Of a stretch of DNA of 15,410 nucleotides, positions 1 to 7,227 are shown piece by piece (the first letter of the stretch is position 1; each line of letters starts with the position of its first letter). The notes below the pieces were generated by a model. It was not told the origin of the DNA. It searched no databases and saw only the letters and a program-made list of their open reading frames with translations. The stretch lies in NCBI GenBank assembly GCA_022848835.1, contig JAJISG010000059.1, forward strand, positions 1 to 15,410, in the 5' to 3' direction. This DNA is from Thermoplasmatota archaeon. Its GTDB lineage: Archaea > Thermoplasmatota > Thermoplasmata > RBG-16-68-12 > JAJISG01. Position numbers and translations under genes: made by a program.

Positions 1-431
1 ACCAGGCCCTCATGGGACCTCGACGCCTTGAGGGCCATCTCGCTCTCGTAGTACTTTCTGTACTCGTTCACCATCTCCCTGTGCTGCTCCTTGGACCCCT
101 TCGTGAAGCGGAAAATGTCGGCGTAAAGCTCATCATCCTGCGGAAACTCCTCCGAGGTGGAAATGAGAACCGCCTTCTCGAACTTCTCCAGGGAGTTGAT
201 GTGGTATCCTTTCGGAGTATGCTTGAAGTGAAGGGCCCCCACCTTGATCGTTGCCAGCCAGGTGGATGACGAGTTCCAGAGGAAGGTGTAGGAGCCGTCC
301 ACCGCTACCATATCCCTGGGCGTCTCGGGCACCTCGAAGTCTACGAGGTTCAGGGGAGGATCCTCAACCTCTCCGTCATGGTATTCTAGGACCTTCCTCA
401 ACTCCTGACGGAGCTCCTGTAGAACGTTCAG
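1..431 (-). CDS. nurA: NurA family 5'-3' nuclease (partial, C-terminus beyond window)
   Basis: This is the third gene of the mre11-rad50-nurA operon; only about 143 N-terminal codons lie in the window. NurA is a DNA end-resection nuclease that works with the HerA translocase and Mre11-Rad50. The recognisable part is the NurA signature MVAVDGSYTFLW about 43 residues in, where the Asp of DGS is an expected metal-binding catalytic residue. It is preceded by a short helical lead (LQELRQELRKVLEY). No ATG exists in frame before that motif. The best start is CTG at 431-429, whose last two bases are the first two of the rad50 TGA stop, with an SD AGAGGTG 5 nt upstream. A TTG about 10 codons later is the alternative. 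Family identity is likely from the motif and its position after rad50; the start codon is inference. Confidence 0.85.
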   Translation of the reverse strand, partial: MNVLQELRQELRKVLEYHDGEVEDPPLNLVDFEVPETPRDMVAVDGSYTFLWNSSSTWLATIKVGALHFKHTPKGYHINSLEKFEKAVLISTSEEFPQDDELYADIFRFTKGSKEQHREMVNEYRKYYESEMALKASRSHEGL

Positions 432-2851
432 GCGAGCACCTCTGCCTTGGACTCGCCAGTAGCCGTCATGGTGACCCTGATCCTTCCAGGGAACTTCTCG
501 GCGACCTCCGCCAAGTGGGTAATAAGGATGACCTTCTCGAAGGACTCGCCCATCTTGAAGAGCGTGGACACAAAGAGCTCCCGGGAACTCTCGGTATCGA
601 GGGATCCCAAGTCGCCCTCGTCGATGAACAGGGTCTTCATCCTCCCGTAGGTTCTACCCACCTGGGGCATGCTGGCAAGCTCTTTGGCGATGGCGAACCT
701 CAGGGCTGCGTTTATCTGGGTCCTCTCACCACCGCTGAACACGCCCACATCGTGCCATTCCTTGTCGACTCCCTCCACCAGAATCCTGATTCCGTAGCCC
801 CTGGTCTCCTCATGGGTCTCCAGCTTGACACGCTGAAGGCGACCGTTCGTGAGGTCGTTGAGATTTTTGGAGGTCTCGATCTCCAGCTCAGGCAGCAAGC
901 GGTTTATGGCGTACATGACGACGCCCTTCTTGTGGAACACGCCCTCCCTGAGGATGGCGTGAACTTCTGCCACTGCCCGATGCTCCTTCAGCCGGGACTC
1001 CGCATCCTTCAGCCTGGTCTCTAGCTGCTGCAGGTCATGCAGCTGCTGCTGCGCAGCCTTCAGACTGGCCTCGGCCTCGTAGAGGGTCTTTGTCGCCTCG
1101 TCCCTCCGCTCTCTGAGCAACTCCACATCTTTCCTGGCTTTCTCGTAAGCCTCTTCACTCTTCTCAGCCTTTGACAGGAGCTGAGACGCCTCCCTCATCC
1201 TATCTAATATCTCACTGCGCTGGGTCTCCATCTCTCCGATGAGGTCCTCCAGATCCTCCAATCTCTGCAGCTCCTCCCTGGCTCGCTGGAGGGGCTTCAT
1301 CTTCTCACGGAGCCTTTCAAGAGCCTCACGCAGAGCCGACAGCCTCTTCTTCTCCTCGGGACCATAACCCGCCTTCTCAATCGTGCCCCTCAGCTCCTGG
1401 CGCTTACGCCCTAGCTCCTCCCTCTTCCCCTCCCATTCCTCCCTTCGCTCGTCCAGCTCCCGTCGCATAGTCGCGATGCGGTCCCCTATCTCGCTGTACA
1501 GAAAGGTGTCCCTGTTTATGCCCCGAACCTTCTTCTTCGTCGCTGTCAGGGCCTTCTGGGTCTCCCCTTGCTCCTTCCTGAGCATCTCGACCAAGTCAAC
1601 CTTATGGGACAGCCATCGGAGCTCCTTGCGGATTCGGGTCACTCTCTCCTCCAAGGAACCCTCTTGCTTCAGGACCTGGAAGGCCTCCTCAACCCCTATG
1701 TCTGTGGACAGCCCAGCAAGTCTGGTTTCCTCTCCCTGAATCTTTCGCTCCATGCTTGCGACAAGGGCCTTGAAGCTAGCCTCAGCATCCCTCATTCTGT
1801 CTTCCACGGACTCAAGCTCTTTCCTTAGGAGAGCGACGCGCTGCTGTCTAGCCATCAGGTCCTGAGTTTCTTCACCGAGGCCCTCAAGCTCTCTCACCTC
1901 CTTGGAGAGCTTCTCGGCCCTCTCCTTCAGTTCCGGAAGTCGACGGAGTACCTCCCGCTTATCCTGCAGCCTCTGCTCCAGATCCTCTCGAGAGCTCCGG
2001 AGGGCCTCTAGGGTGGTCTTCGCCTCGATTTGGGCTTCATGGCCCTTCTCGAGCTCCTTGAGCTCCTCTTGCCTGGAGGATAGCTGGCTCTCGGCTACCT
2101 CGTGGGCCCCGCCATACCTCACCACTCGTCCCTCCCACGACTCCACCTCCTCCCGCAACCTGGAGAGCTGAGAGAGCTGCTCCCTTAGAACCAGGAGCTC
2201 ACCCTCGGCGGCCTGCATCTCCGCCCTCACGGCGTCCAGCCTCTCCTTGGCGATGTCAGCGGCCTTCTCAAAGGTCTCCAGCCTGAAGAGCTTCTGAAAG
2301 ACCTCCAGCCTCTCGGAGGGCCTGTCGGCCCCCAGCTGTTTCATCTCCTCCTGACGGACGAATGTGGAGTTTCTGAAGCCGTCGTAGTCCAGCCCGATGA
2401 TGTCCTCGATGACCGCCTCGAGCTCTGGGATAGTGCCCCGTATGTTCTTACCATCCCTCCGCAGCTCCAGGTAGGGCGAACCGGTGGAGGAGAAGCCTCG
2501 CTTCACCTCGTAGACGGAGCCGCCCTGATGGAAGATCAGGGTGACATATCCCCCATTCCTGCAGATCTCCGAGATTCTGATCCCCCTGATGTCCGTCCTA
2601 GTGGATCTCTTGTAGAGGGCGAAGGTTATGGCGTCCAGGATTGTGGTCTTGCCCGCCCCCGTAGGGCCTGTAACGGCGGTGAACTTTCCGGGAAAGGTGA
2701 TGGGAGGGCTCGTCCTCTCTAGGTACCTCATGAAGCCCTTCATCTCAACCGCCTGGAGGACGAAGCCGTCGTGGGGACTGGGCGGTGGCTTCTTGGAGGC
2801 CGTGACCCTCTCCTTTGGGGCCTCCTTGGAGAAGGACTCCAAGGTCTTCAA
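428..2851 (-). CDS. rad50: DNA double-strand break repair ATPase Rad50, without zinc hook
   Basis: SMC-like ABC ATPase that binds Mre11 and DNA ends. The 807 residues hold a Walker A GPTGAGKT (62-69), a Q-loop glutamine in FVRQEEM (Q167), two coiled-coil arms (about 190-400 and 460-640), an ABC signature FSGGER (705-710), Walker B LFIDEGD with D744 and E745, a D-loop (GSLD, 749-752) and an H-loop His (ITHL, H779). The head is complete. The apex, which in Rad50 normally carries CxxC to bind zinc and join two molecules, has no cysteine; the only Cys is C97 in the head. A basic, proline-containing extension of about 29 residues precedes the usual first strand. The start is TTG, overlapping the mre11 TGA, with SD GGGAGGT 6 nt upstream. 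SbcC is an alternative name, but the mre11/nurA context supports Rad50. Confidence 0.95.
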   Translation of the reverse strand: MKTLESFSKEAPKERVTASKKPPPSPHDGFVLQAVEMKGFMRYLERTSPPITFPGKFTAVTGPTGAGKTTILDAITFALYKRSTRTDIRGIRISEICRNGGYVTLIFHQGGSVYEVKRGFSSTGSPYLELRRDGKNIRGTIPELEAVIEDIIGLDYDGFRNSTFVRQEEMKQLGADRPSERLEVFQKLFRLETFEKAADIAKERLDAVRAEMQAAEGELLVLREQLSQLSRLREEVESWEGRVVRYGGAHEVAESQLSSRQEELKELEKGHEAQIEAKTTLEALRSSREDLEQRLQDKREVLRRLPELKERAEKLSKEVRELEGLGEETQDLMARQQRVALLRKELESVEDRMRDAEASFKALVASMERKIQGEETRLAGLSTDIGVEEAFQVLKQEGSLEERVTRIRKELRWLSHKVDLVEMLRKEQGETQKALTATKKKVRGINRDTFLYSEIGDRIATMRRELDERREEWEGKREELGRKRQELRGTIEKAGYGPEEKKRLSALREALERLREKMKPLQRAREELQRLEDLEDLIGEMETQRSEILDRMREASQLLSKAEKSEEAYEKARKDVELLRERRDEATKTLYEAEASLKAAQQQLHDLQQLETRLKDAESRLKEHRAVAEVHAILREGVFHKKGVVMYAINRLLPELEIETSKNLNDLTNGRLQRVKLETHEETRGYGIRILVEGVDKEWHDVGVFSGGERTQINAALRFAIAKELASMPQVGRTYGRMKTLFIDEGDLGSLDTESSRELFVSTLFKMGESFEKVILITHLAEVAEKFPGRIRVTMTATGESKAEVLA
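437..443 (-). promoter_or_regulatory. Shine-Dalgarno site for nurA
   Basis: AGAGGTG lies inside the last codons of rad50, 5 nt before CTG 431-429. It matches the archaeal anti-SD well and is the main reason to place the nurA start at a CTG overlapping the rad50 stop. Confidence 0.6.
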
Positions 2852-4032
2852 CTCAGGACCTCCCTCAGGATCGCCTCCCCCTCACTGAGGATGTCCTCCA
2901 GCCGCGTGTGGTCTCCGTAGTTGAGCTTTACATACTCCTCAAAGAGCCTCAGGGGGTCCAGGGTGAACTCCTCGAGAGAGATCCTCTCCCTATCGGTATA
3001 CGACAGCGATAGCTCATAGTGGAAGGCCTCTGAAAGCCTCTCAGCGATCAGCGCCTCATCCAAGAGCTCCCGCTGGCCCTCCTCCAGCTGTATCTCCAGG
3101 CGCACCAGGGCATCGCGAAGGCCCTGTTGAAGGGCCTCCATGACCTGGCCTGTGGGGTCACCGCCGGTGGCATCCACTTCCACCTTGACCATGGGCCGGG
3201 TGGGCAAGGGGTGGAAAGACCAGCCCTCTCCAGGACTGTAGGTGACGAATCCCTTGGGATCGCCTCTCTCGCCCCAGTCGACCCTCTCGGGGGCTCCCAC
3301 GTATACCACCCTGTCCCCCAGGACCTGATGAAGGTGGATGTGGCCGAAGATGGCCAGCTCCACAACGGAGGGTATCATATCGAGAGTGAAGGAGAACTCT
3401 CCCGGGAGCACCTCGGGATACGCGGTGGACCTCACCTTGGCCCCTTCCACGTAGTAGTGTCCCAGCATCAGGACGTGCTCGCCCTTGGCCTCCTCAACCC
3501 TCCTCCTCATCCACTCCTTCAGCATCCTGCGACCCAGCTCGAAAGTCTGCTCTCGGGGCACCTCCTCGCCCAGCCTCTCTCGAACCCTGTCGGCGATATG
3601 CTCGGGATGGAGATAGGGCAGGATGAGGAAAGTCACGGTCTTTCCGTCTATGACCGCCTCCTTCACGGTTGGCTCCCGAAAGACCTTCACATGGGGATAG
3701 CCCCTGAGATCGTCCAGGGAGGTGCCGCGACTCCACTGCCTGGGTTGATCGTGGTTACCCGCCACAACCCAGGTCTTGATACCAGCCCGGCCAAGGGGCT
3801 CGATAACGTCCCTGCGGACCAGCTCCCTGAAGGAGGGGCTCACATGGGTCCGATCAAAGAGATCGCCTCCCACCACGAAGAGGTCGACTCGATTCTCTAT
3901 GGCATACTCAGCTGTCCTGGCGAAATTCCGGTGGAGATCCAGGGACCTCTCCGAGATTCCAGTCTCAGGATCGACCCTGAAACCGAAGTTTATCCCCTCG
4001 TGTACGTCACAGACCGCCAGGAGGCCTCCCAT
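2848..4032 (-). CDS. mre11: DNA repair exo/endonuclease Mre11
   Basis: Metal-dependent phosphoesterase that nicks and resects broken DNA ends in complex with Rad50. The five phosphoesterase motifs are all visible in 394 residues: CDVHEG (D9, H11), GGDLFD (55-60), GNHDQ (92-96), GHYY (H192) and GHIHLHQ (H231, H233). These supply the two-manganese site. The region after the GAPERVDWGE segment (246-255) fits the Mre11 capping domain, and the helical C-terminus should bind the base of the Rad50 coiled coil. The ATG at 4032 is preceded by a TATA-like element about 28 nt upstream and has no SD, so the mRNA is probably leaderless. It is the first gene of the operon with rad50 and nurA; its stop overlaps the rad50 start by 4 nt. 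Nothing looks degraded. Confidence 0.97.
   Translation of the reverse strand: MGGLLAVCDVHEGINFGFRVDPETGISERSLDLHRNFARTAEYAIENRVDLFVVGGDLFDRTHVSPSFRELVRRDVIEPLGRAGIKTWVVAGNHDQPRQWSRGTSLDDLRGYPHVKVFREPTVKEAVIDGKTVTFLILPYLHPEHIADRVRERLGEEVPREQTFELGRRMLKEWMRRRVEEAKGEHVLMLGHYYVEGAKVRSTAYPEVLPGEFSFTLDMIPSVVELAIFGHIHLHQVLGDRVVYVGAPERVDWGERGDPKGFVTYSPGEGWSFHPLPTRPMVKVEVDATGGDPTGQVMEALQQGLRDALVRLEIQLEEGQRELLDEALIAERLSEAFHYELSLSYTDRERISLEEFTLDPLRLFEEYVKLNYGDHTRLEDILSEGEAILREVLS
2858..2864 (-). promoter_or_regulatory. Shine-Dalgarno site for rad50
   Basis: GGGAGGT lies within the last codons of mre11, 6 nt before TTG 2851-2849. It supports the TTG start and therefore the N-terminal extension of Rad50. 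Confidence 0.65.
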
Positions 4033-4055
4033 CGCGCCCTGTAAAGAGGCCTCGG

Positions 4056-4068
4056 CTTATATGCATAA
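4056..4068 (-). promoter_or_regulatory. TATA-box promoter of the mre11-rad50-nurA operon
   Basis: On the minus strand this reads TTATGCATATAAG, an AT-rich island in GC-rich DNA. Its centre is about 28 nt from the mre11 ATG, which predicts transcription starting at or just before the ATG. Confidence 0.6.
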
Positions 4069-4098
4069 GGGAGAGGTGGATGAAAGTAGAGACGGCCC

Positions 4099-4395
4099 CT
4101 AAGGAGGTCCTCGAACCCTGGAGAGGTGTTTGTGCCCCACGTAAACATCCTCCCACCGGCCTCTCAGGGTCTCCTTCAGTTCCTGGATAGTCTGCCCTAT
4201 ATCGGTCCCTTCGGCGGGATCGAGAACGATTACCCCGTCCCCGGAAGGGGCGGCGAACTCGATGGCCAGGACCTCCTGAAAGTCCTCCCCCTTCGGTATG
4301 AGGCTCGTATGCACCAGCATGACATCCTTCAGCGGGATCAATTGGCCTCTGATGCCCTTGGCGACCACCCTGATCCCCTCCTTAGTGATTGTCAC
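4099..4395 (-). CDS. Conserved-looking small protein of unknown function upstream of mre11
   Basis: 98 residues from a GTG start. I do not recognise the family. The protein looks like a compact alpha/beta domain: alternating strand-like stretches (GQLIPLKDVMLVHTSLIP, VLAIEFAAPSGDGVIVLDP) followed by one long helix (IGQTIQELKETLRGRWEDVY). The strand-rich body with a C-terminal helix loosely recalls PH-like folds, but that is a guess. No cysteine pairs, signal peptide or membrane segment are present. It points the same way as mre11, 66 nt upstream, but mre11 has its own TATA box between them, so co-transcription is only partial at best. No clear SD or strong TATA precedes the GTG. Amino-acid composition and the SD-independent arrangement support a real gene; a plus-strand frame opposite it looks non-proteinaceous. 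Confidence 0.7.
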   Translation of the reverse strand: MTITKEGIRVVAKGIRGQLIPLKDVMLVHTSLIPKGEDFQEVLAIEFAAPSGDGVIVLDPAEGTDIGQTIQELKETLRGRWEDVYVGHKHLSRVRGPP

Positions 4396-4431
4396 CTGGG
4401 GAGCCCTCTGACGTCGGAAGAGGGAGAGCGT

Positions 4432-4557
4432 CTGAGAGGCTACGACGAGGAGAGCTGGGTTGACACAGGTGTCGTCCCCCCTGCCCTGGAGACGTGGCGG
4501 GTAGAAGTGGTCTCCGGCGAGGCCTCAACACGGGTGATCACTGCGGTGCGGCCCTAA
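4432..4557 (+). CDS. Possible 41-aa small protein upstream of fibrillarin
   Basis: An open frame of 41 codons ends at TAA 4555-4557. Its product is acidic and mixed (RGYDEESW ... ETWRVEVVSGEAS). Codons are strongly G at position 1 and mostly G/C at position 3, as in the real genes here, while other frames of this stretch are broken or low-complexity. There is no ATG/GTG/TTG near its beginning; a CTG at 4432 has GGGAG about 6 nt upstream. The frame continues upstream opposite the unknown minus-strand gene, where it does not look like protein. No family is recognised. It could be a true micro-protein gene in front of flpA, or chance. Confidence 0.3.
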   Translation: MRGYDEESWVDTGVVPPALETWRVEVVSGEASTRVITAVRP

Positions 4558-4633
4558 ATGCCTTCCGTGTCTACCCTCTCCTCGAGGAGCTCTGTGCCGG
4601 CATCCTTTTCCCCTCGGATCGAGATGCCCATCG

Positions 4634-5290
4634 GTGATAAGGCCCACCGACTACCCTGGTGTCCATACTGACGGTAAAACTCTCTACACAGAGAACCTCG
4701 TCCCTGGTGTTTCTGTGTACGGGGAGAGACTCGTCAGGGAAGGGACTCGGGAGTTCAGGGTATGGAGTCCGCGCAGGAGCAAGTTGGCGGCACTCCTCTT
4801 CAAGGGGTTCGACCAATATCCCCTCGTGGAGGACTCCAGAGTCCTCTATCTGGGCTCCGCTACCGGGACCACCGCCAGCCACGTCTCCGATATTGTGGCC
4901 CAGGGGACGTTGTACTGCGTGGAGATAGCCCCCAAGGCGTTCCAGAAGCTGCTCCTCCTGTCTGAACAGAGGAGAAACCTAGTTGCCATCCTGGCCGATG
5001 CCAGACATCCCGACAGCTACAGCTCATTGGTGGGAGAGGTGGACGTGCTATACCAGGATGTGGCCCAGAGAGATCAGGCGCGGATTTTCATGAATAACGT
5101 GGGCATGGCTGGCCCTTCCGCCATCGGTGTTCTCATGCTGAAATCGAGAAGCGTCGACACAGCAGCACCTCCCGCAAGTGTCTTTAGACAGGAACGGAGG
5201 GTTCTGGAGGATGGTGGGATGAGGGTGATCTCCGTCGTGCCCCTTGGCCCATACCGGGGCGACCACGCCGCGTTCATCCTCCGCCCCTGA
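4634..5290 (+). CDS. flpA: Fibrillarin-like rRNA/tRNA 2'-O-methyltransferase
   Basis: SAM-dependent catalytic subunit of archaeal C/D-box RNPs; it methylates ribose 2'-OH in rRNA and tRNA under guide-RNA control, with Nop5 and L7Ae. The 218 residues show the family order: NLVPGVSVYGERL (21-33), FRVWSPRRSKLAA (41-53), the SAM-binding loop LYLGSATGTTASHVSDI (71-87), acidic E97 in CVEIAP, ADARHP (121-126), YQDVAQ (140-145), and K170 in LMLKSRSVD. VFRQE near the C-terminus is also typical. Length is normal. The GTG start gives the expected N-terminus; codons before it do not look coding. No SD is present, and a weak pyrimidine-rich CTTTTCC lies about 28 nt upstream, so it may be leaderless. Nop5, the usual partner gene next door, is not adjacent. 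Confidence 0.95.
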   Translation: MIRPTDYPGVHTDGKTLYTENLVPGVSVYGERLVREGTREFRVWSPRRSKLAALLFKGFDQYPLVEDSRVLYLGSATGTTASHVSDIVAQGTLYCVEIAPKAFQKLLLLSEQRRNLVAILADARHPDSYSSLVGEVDVLYQDVAQRDQARIFMNNVGMAGPSAIGVLMLKSRSVDTAAPPASVFRQERRVLEDGGMRVISVVPLGPYRGDHAAFILRP

Positions 5291-5336
5291 GCCCTCCGTC
5301 CAGGTTACCCGTGAACCGTGACTGTTACTTCAAGAG

Positions 5337-5345
5337 TTAAATATT
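5337..5345 (+). promoter_or_regulatory. TATA-box promoter of rps15
   Basis: TTAAATATT stands in an otherwise GC-rich gap. Transcription would start near 5366, giving a leader of about 15 nt that just contains the SD GAGGT at 5369-5373, 7 nt before the rps15 ATG. Confidence 0.6.
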
Positions 5346-5380
5346 GGTAGCACGTAGAAGATTGCCCTGAGGTCAGCTAG

Positions 5381-5836
5381 ATGGCAAGGATGCATAGGCG
5401 GAGAAAGGGAAAGTCCACCTCCAAACGACCTTTACTGGAGAAGCCTCCCAAATGGATATCTATGAAGCCCAAGGAGACTGAGAAGCTCATCCTGAAACTC
5501 CATGAGGAGGGCCTCCAGACCGCCCACATAGGCATTCGGCTGAGGGACCAGTACGGCATCCCGAGTGTCAGACTAGTGACGGGGAAATCGATCACGCGGA
5601 TCCTGCGAGACAACAGCGTGGAGATGGATATGCCAGAGGATCTTCGCAACCTCATGAGAAAGGTCGTGGGCCTGCAGAGCCATCTGAAAGAGCATCGGAA
5701 GGACATCCATAACAGGAGAAGTCTCGAGCTGATCGAAGCAAAGATTCGTCGCTTGGTTCGCTACTACAAGAGGGAGGGAGTACTCCCGGAGGAATGGAAG
5801 TATTCCAGAAAGACAGTGGAGATCCAGGTCAGGTAG
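5381..5836 (+). CDS. rps15: 30S ribosomal protein S15 (archaeal/eukaryal uS15 type)
   Basis: Primary 16S rRNA-binding protein of the small-subunit platform. The 151-residue product has the archaeal/eukaryal form: a basic N-terminal tail (MARMHRRRKGKSTSKRP), the W(I)SM/KPKETEKLILKL segment, GLQTAHIGIRLRDQYGIPSV (49-68), and the conserved RNA-binding core including LRNLMRKVVGLQSHLKEHRKDIHNR and the RRLVRYYKREGVLP end. Bacterial S15 is about 89 residues, so the extra N-terminal part marks this as archaeal. ATG start with SD GAGGT and a TATA box at a proper distance. The recJ-like gene starts 11 nt after its stop, so the two are probably one transcript, a linkage known in archaea. Confidence 0.98.
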   Translation: MARMHRRRKGKSTSKRPLLEKPPKWISMKPKETEKLILKLHEEGLQTAHIGIRLRDQYGIPSVRLVTGKSITRILRDNSVEMDMPEDLRNLMRKVVGLQSHLKEHRKDIHNRRSLELIEAKIRRLVRYYKREGVLPEEWKYSRKTVEIQVR

Positions 5837-5847
5837 GCGTTGTCTAG

Positions 5848-7209
5848 ATGGATATGTTGAGGAGTTTGCCAGAGCCGCTCGATGAGAGGCTGAATGAAGC
5901 GGTCGAGGTGACCAAGACTGCTGAGCGGGCTCGCATACTCTCCCACTATGATGGGGATGGGACCGCGGCGGCCGCGCTGCTCACCCTCGCCCTTCTGAGG
6001 GAGGGCATGGAGGTCCACACTACGCTCTCCCATCAGCTGGAACCGGAGGAGCTGGAAGCCCTGGATCTGGACAGTGCCGATGTTCTTCTTGTCAGCGACA
6101 TGGGCAGCGCCCAGGTGGACTTCCTCGAGAAGTTCAAGCTGCCCGTGGTCATTCTTGACCATCACCAGCCCCTCAGGGAATCGAAAAGCGTCATCCAGAT
6201 AAATCCTCACCTCTTTGGTTTGAGTGGAACCAAGGACCTCTGCGGAGCCACGACGGCGTTGCTCTTTACGTTGGCGATGGCAGAAACCAACCTGGACCTG
6301 GCTGGAATCGCCCTCATCGGTTGCATCGCCGACCGGCAGCACGTAGGCGGCTTCGAGGGCATCAACAAGGCTCTTTTCGATAAGGCGCTGGAGGAGAATG
6401 TACTCAAGCCCGAGAGGGGGCTCGCGCTCGCAGACCTCTCCATGGAGGAGGCTCTCCTCTATTCCGTCGGACCCTATTTCAAGGACCTGTCTGGCCGGAA
6501 GAACAGGGTCCAGAAGTTCTTGTCCGACATGCACCTGGATGCCGGAAAGAGGTTCAGGGAGCTACGGGACGCGGAGAAGGAGAACCTGGTGTCGACCCTG
6601 AGTCTCTGGCTCCTCAGACAGGGTGTCCGTCCCGAGACTGTGGAGCACCTGGTGGAAGAGAGGTACTGGTATCCCCCCTACGGGATATACGTGGATGAGC
6701 TGGAGGCCTATGTCAATGCCTGCTCCCGACAGGGGGAGGAGTCCCTGGGCCTATCCCTCAGCTTGGGAGATTTCAGCGAGAGGGAGAGAGCTGAGGAGAT
6801 CCGGACGAAGCACTGGAAGGAAGTTCTCAAAGGCCTGATGAAGGTGGAAGCTGACGGGGTTTTCTCGAAGAAACACGTGCAGTTCTTCTACACCGATGTG
6901 GCCACTCTTGCGGGGTCGGTAGCGGGGGTTAGCATGAGATACCTCCTGGACCAGGAGAAGCCGACGCTTGCCCTGGTAGTTGCCGATGGCATGACCAAGG
7001 TATCCGCTCGGGCGACCGACTACCTCGTTGAGAAGGGCCTGAACCTGGCGGAGGCTCTGAGGCTTGGAGCAGAGGCAGCAGGCGGCTCGGGCGGGGGCCA
7101 TAACATAGCCTCTGGCGCCACCATCCCAAAGGGAAAGGAGGAGAGGTTCCTGGAGGCGGTGGATTCCGTCGTCGGAAAGCAATTGACGGGAGGCTCCCCC
7201 GAGGCGTAG
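5848..7209 (+). CDS. recJ: Archaeal RecJ-like DHH-family single-strand exonuclease
   Basis: Member of the DHH/DHHA1 phosphoesterases, related to archaeal RecJ/GAN proteins that degrade single-stranded DNA or RNA and can bind the GINS complex. Visible in 453 residues: motif I SHYDGDG (H33, D35, D37), motif II SDMG (D84), the name-giving DHH (104-106) in VILDHHQP, a further metal-site region GCIADRQHVGG, and the C-terminal DHHA1 motif GGHNIASG (416-423). All expected metal ligands are intact. It follows rps15 by 11 nt in the same direction without a clear SD of its own, suggesting translational linkage. A two-residue-later ATG (ATG GAT ATG) is possible as start. Whether it is the GINS-associated exonuclease or a paralog with RNA substrates cannot be told from this sequence alone. 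Confidence 0.93.
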   Translation: MDMLRSLPEPLDERLNEAVEVTKTAERARILSHYDGDGTAAAALLTLALLREGMEVHTTLSHQLEPEELEALDLDSADVLLVSDMGSAQVDFLEKFKLPVVILDHHQPLRESKSVIQINPHLFGLSGTKDLCGATTALLFTLAMAETNLDLAGIALIGCIADRQHVGGFEGINKALFDKALEENVLKPERGLALADLSMEEALLYSVGPYFKDLSGRKNRVQKFLSDMHLDAGKRFRELRDAEKENLVSTLSLWLLRQGVRPETVEHLVEERYWYPPYGIYVDELEAYVNACSRQGEESLGLSLSLGDFSERERAEEIRTKHWKEVLKGLMKVEADGVFSKKHVQFFYTDVATLAGSVAGVSMRYLLDQEKPTLALVVADGMTKVSARATDYLVEKGLNLAEALRLGAEAAGGSGGGHNIASGATIPKGKEERFLEAVDSVVGKQLTGGSPEA

Positions 7210-7227
7210 CCCGATGCTGATCGCTTC

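Noticed and set aside
251..1024. Long plus-strand open frame of about 257 codons opposite rad50/nurA
   Set aside because: It is antisense to the Rad50 head, whose Walker B and signature motifs are unambiguous; the translation is Pro/Gly/His-rich with no domain character. High GC makes long antisense frames common.
3127..4044. Plus-strand open frame of about 305 codons opposite mre11
   Set aside because: It mirrors Mre11, whose five catalytic motifs are all intact; the antisense product resembles no protein family.
4126..4431. Upstream part of the plus-strand frame that ends at 4557, opposite the unknown 98-aa gene
   Set aside because: Composition is not protein-like here, whereas the minus-strand reading is; only the part after 4432 was kept as a weak candidate.
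5303..5317. GGTT-n7-AACC inverted repeat upstream of the rps15 promoter
   Set aside because: Only 4-bp arms; expected by chance in a sequence of this size.
5764..6534. Minus-strand open frame of 256 codons opposite recJ
   Set aside because: It overlaps the DHH motifs of recJ and has no recognisable domain, promoter or SD.
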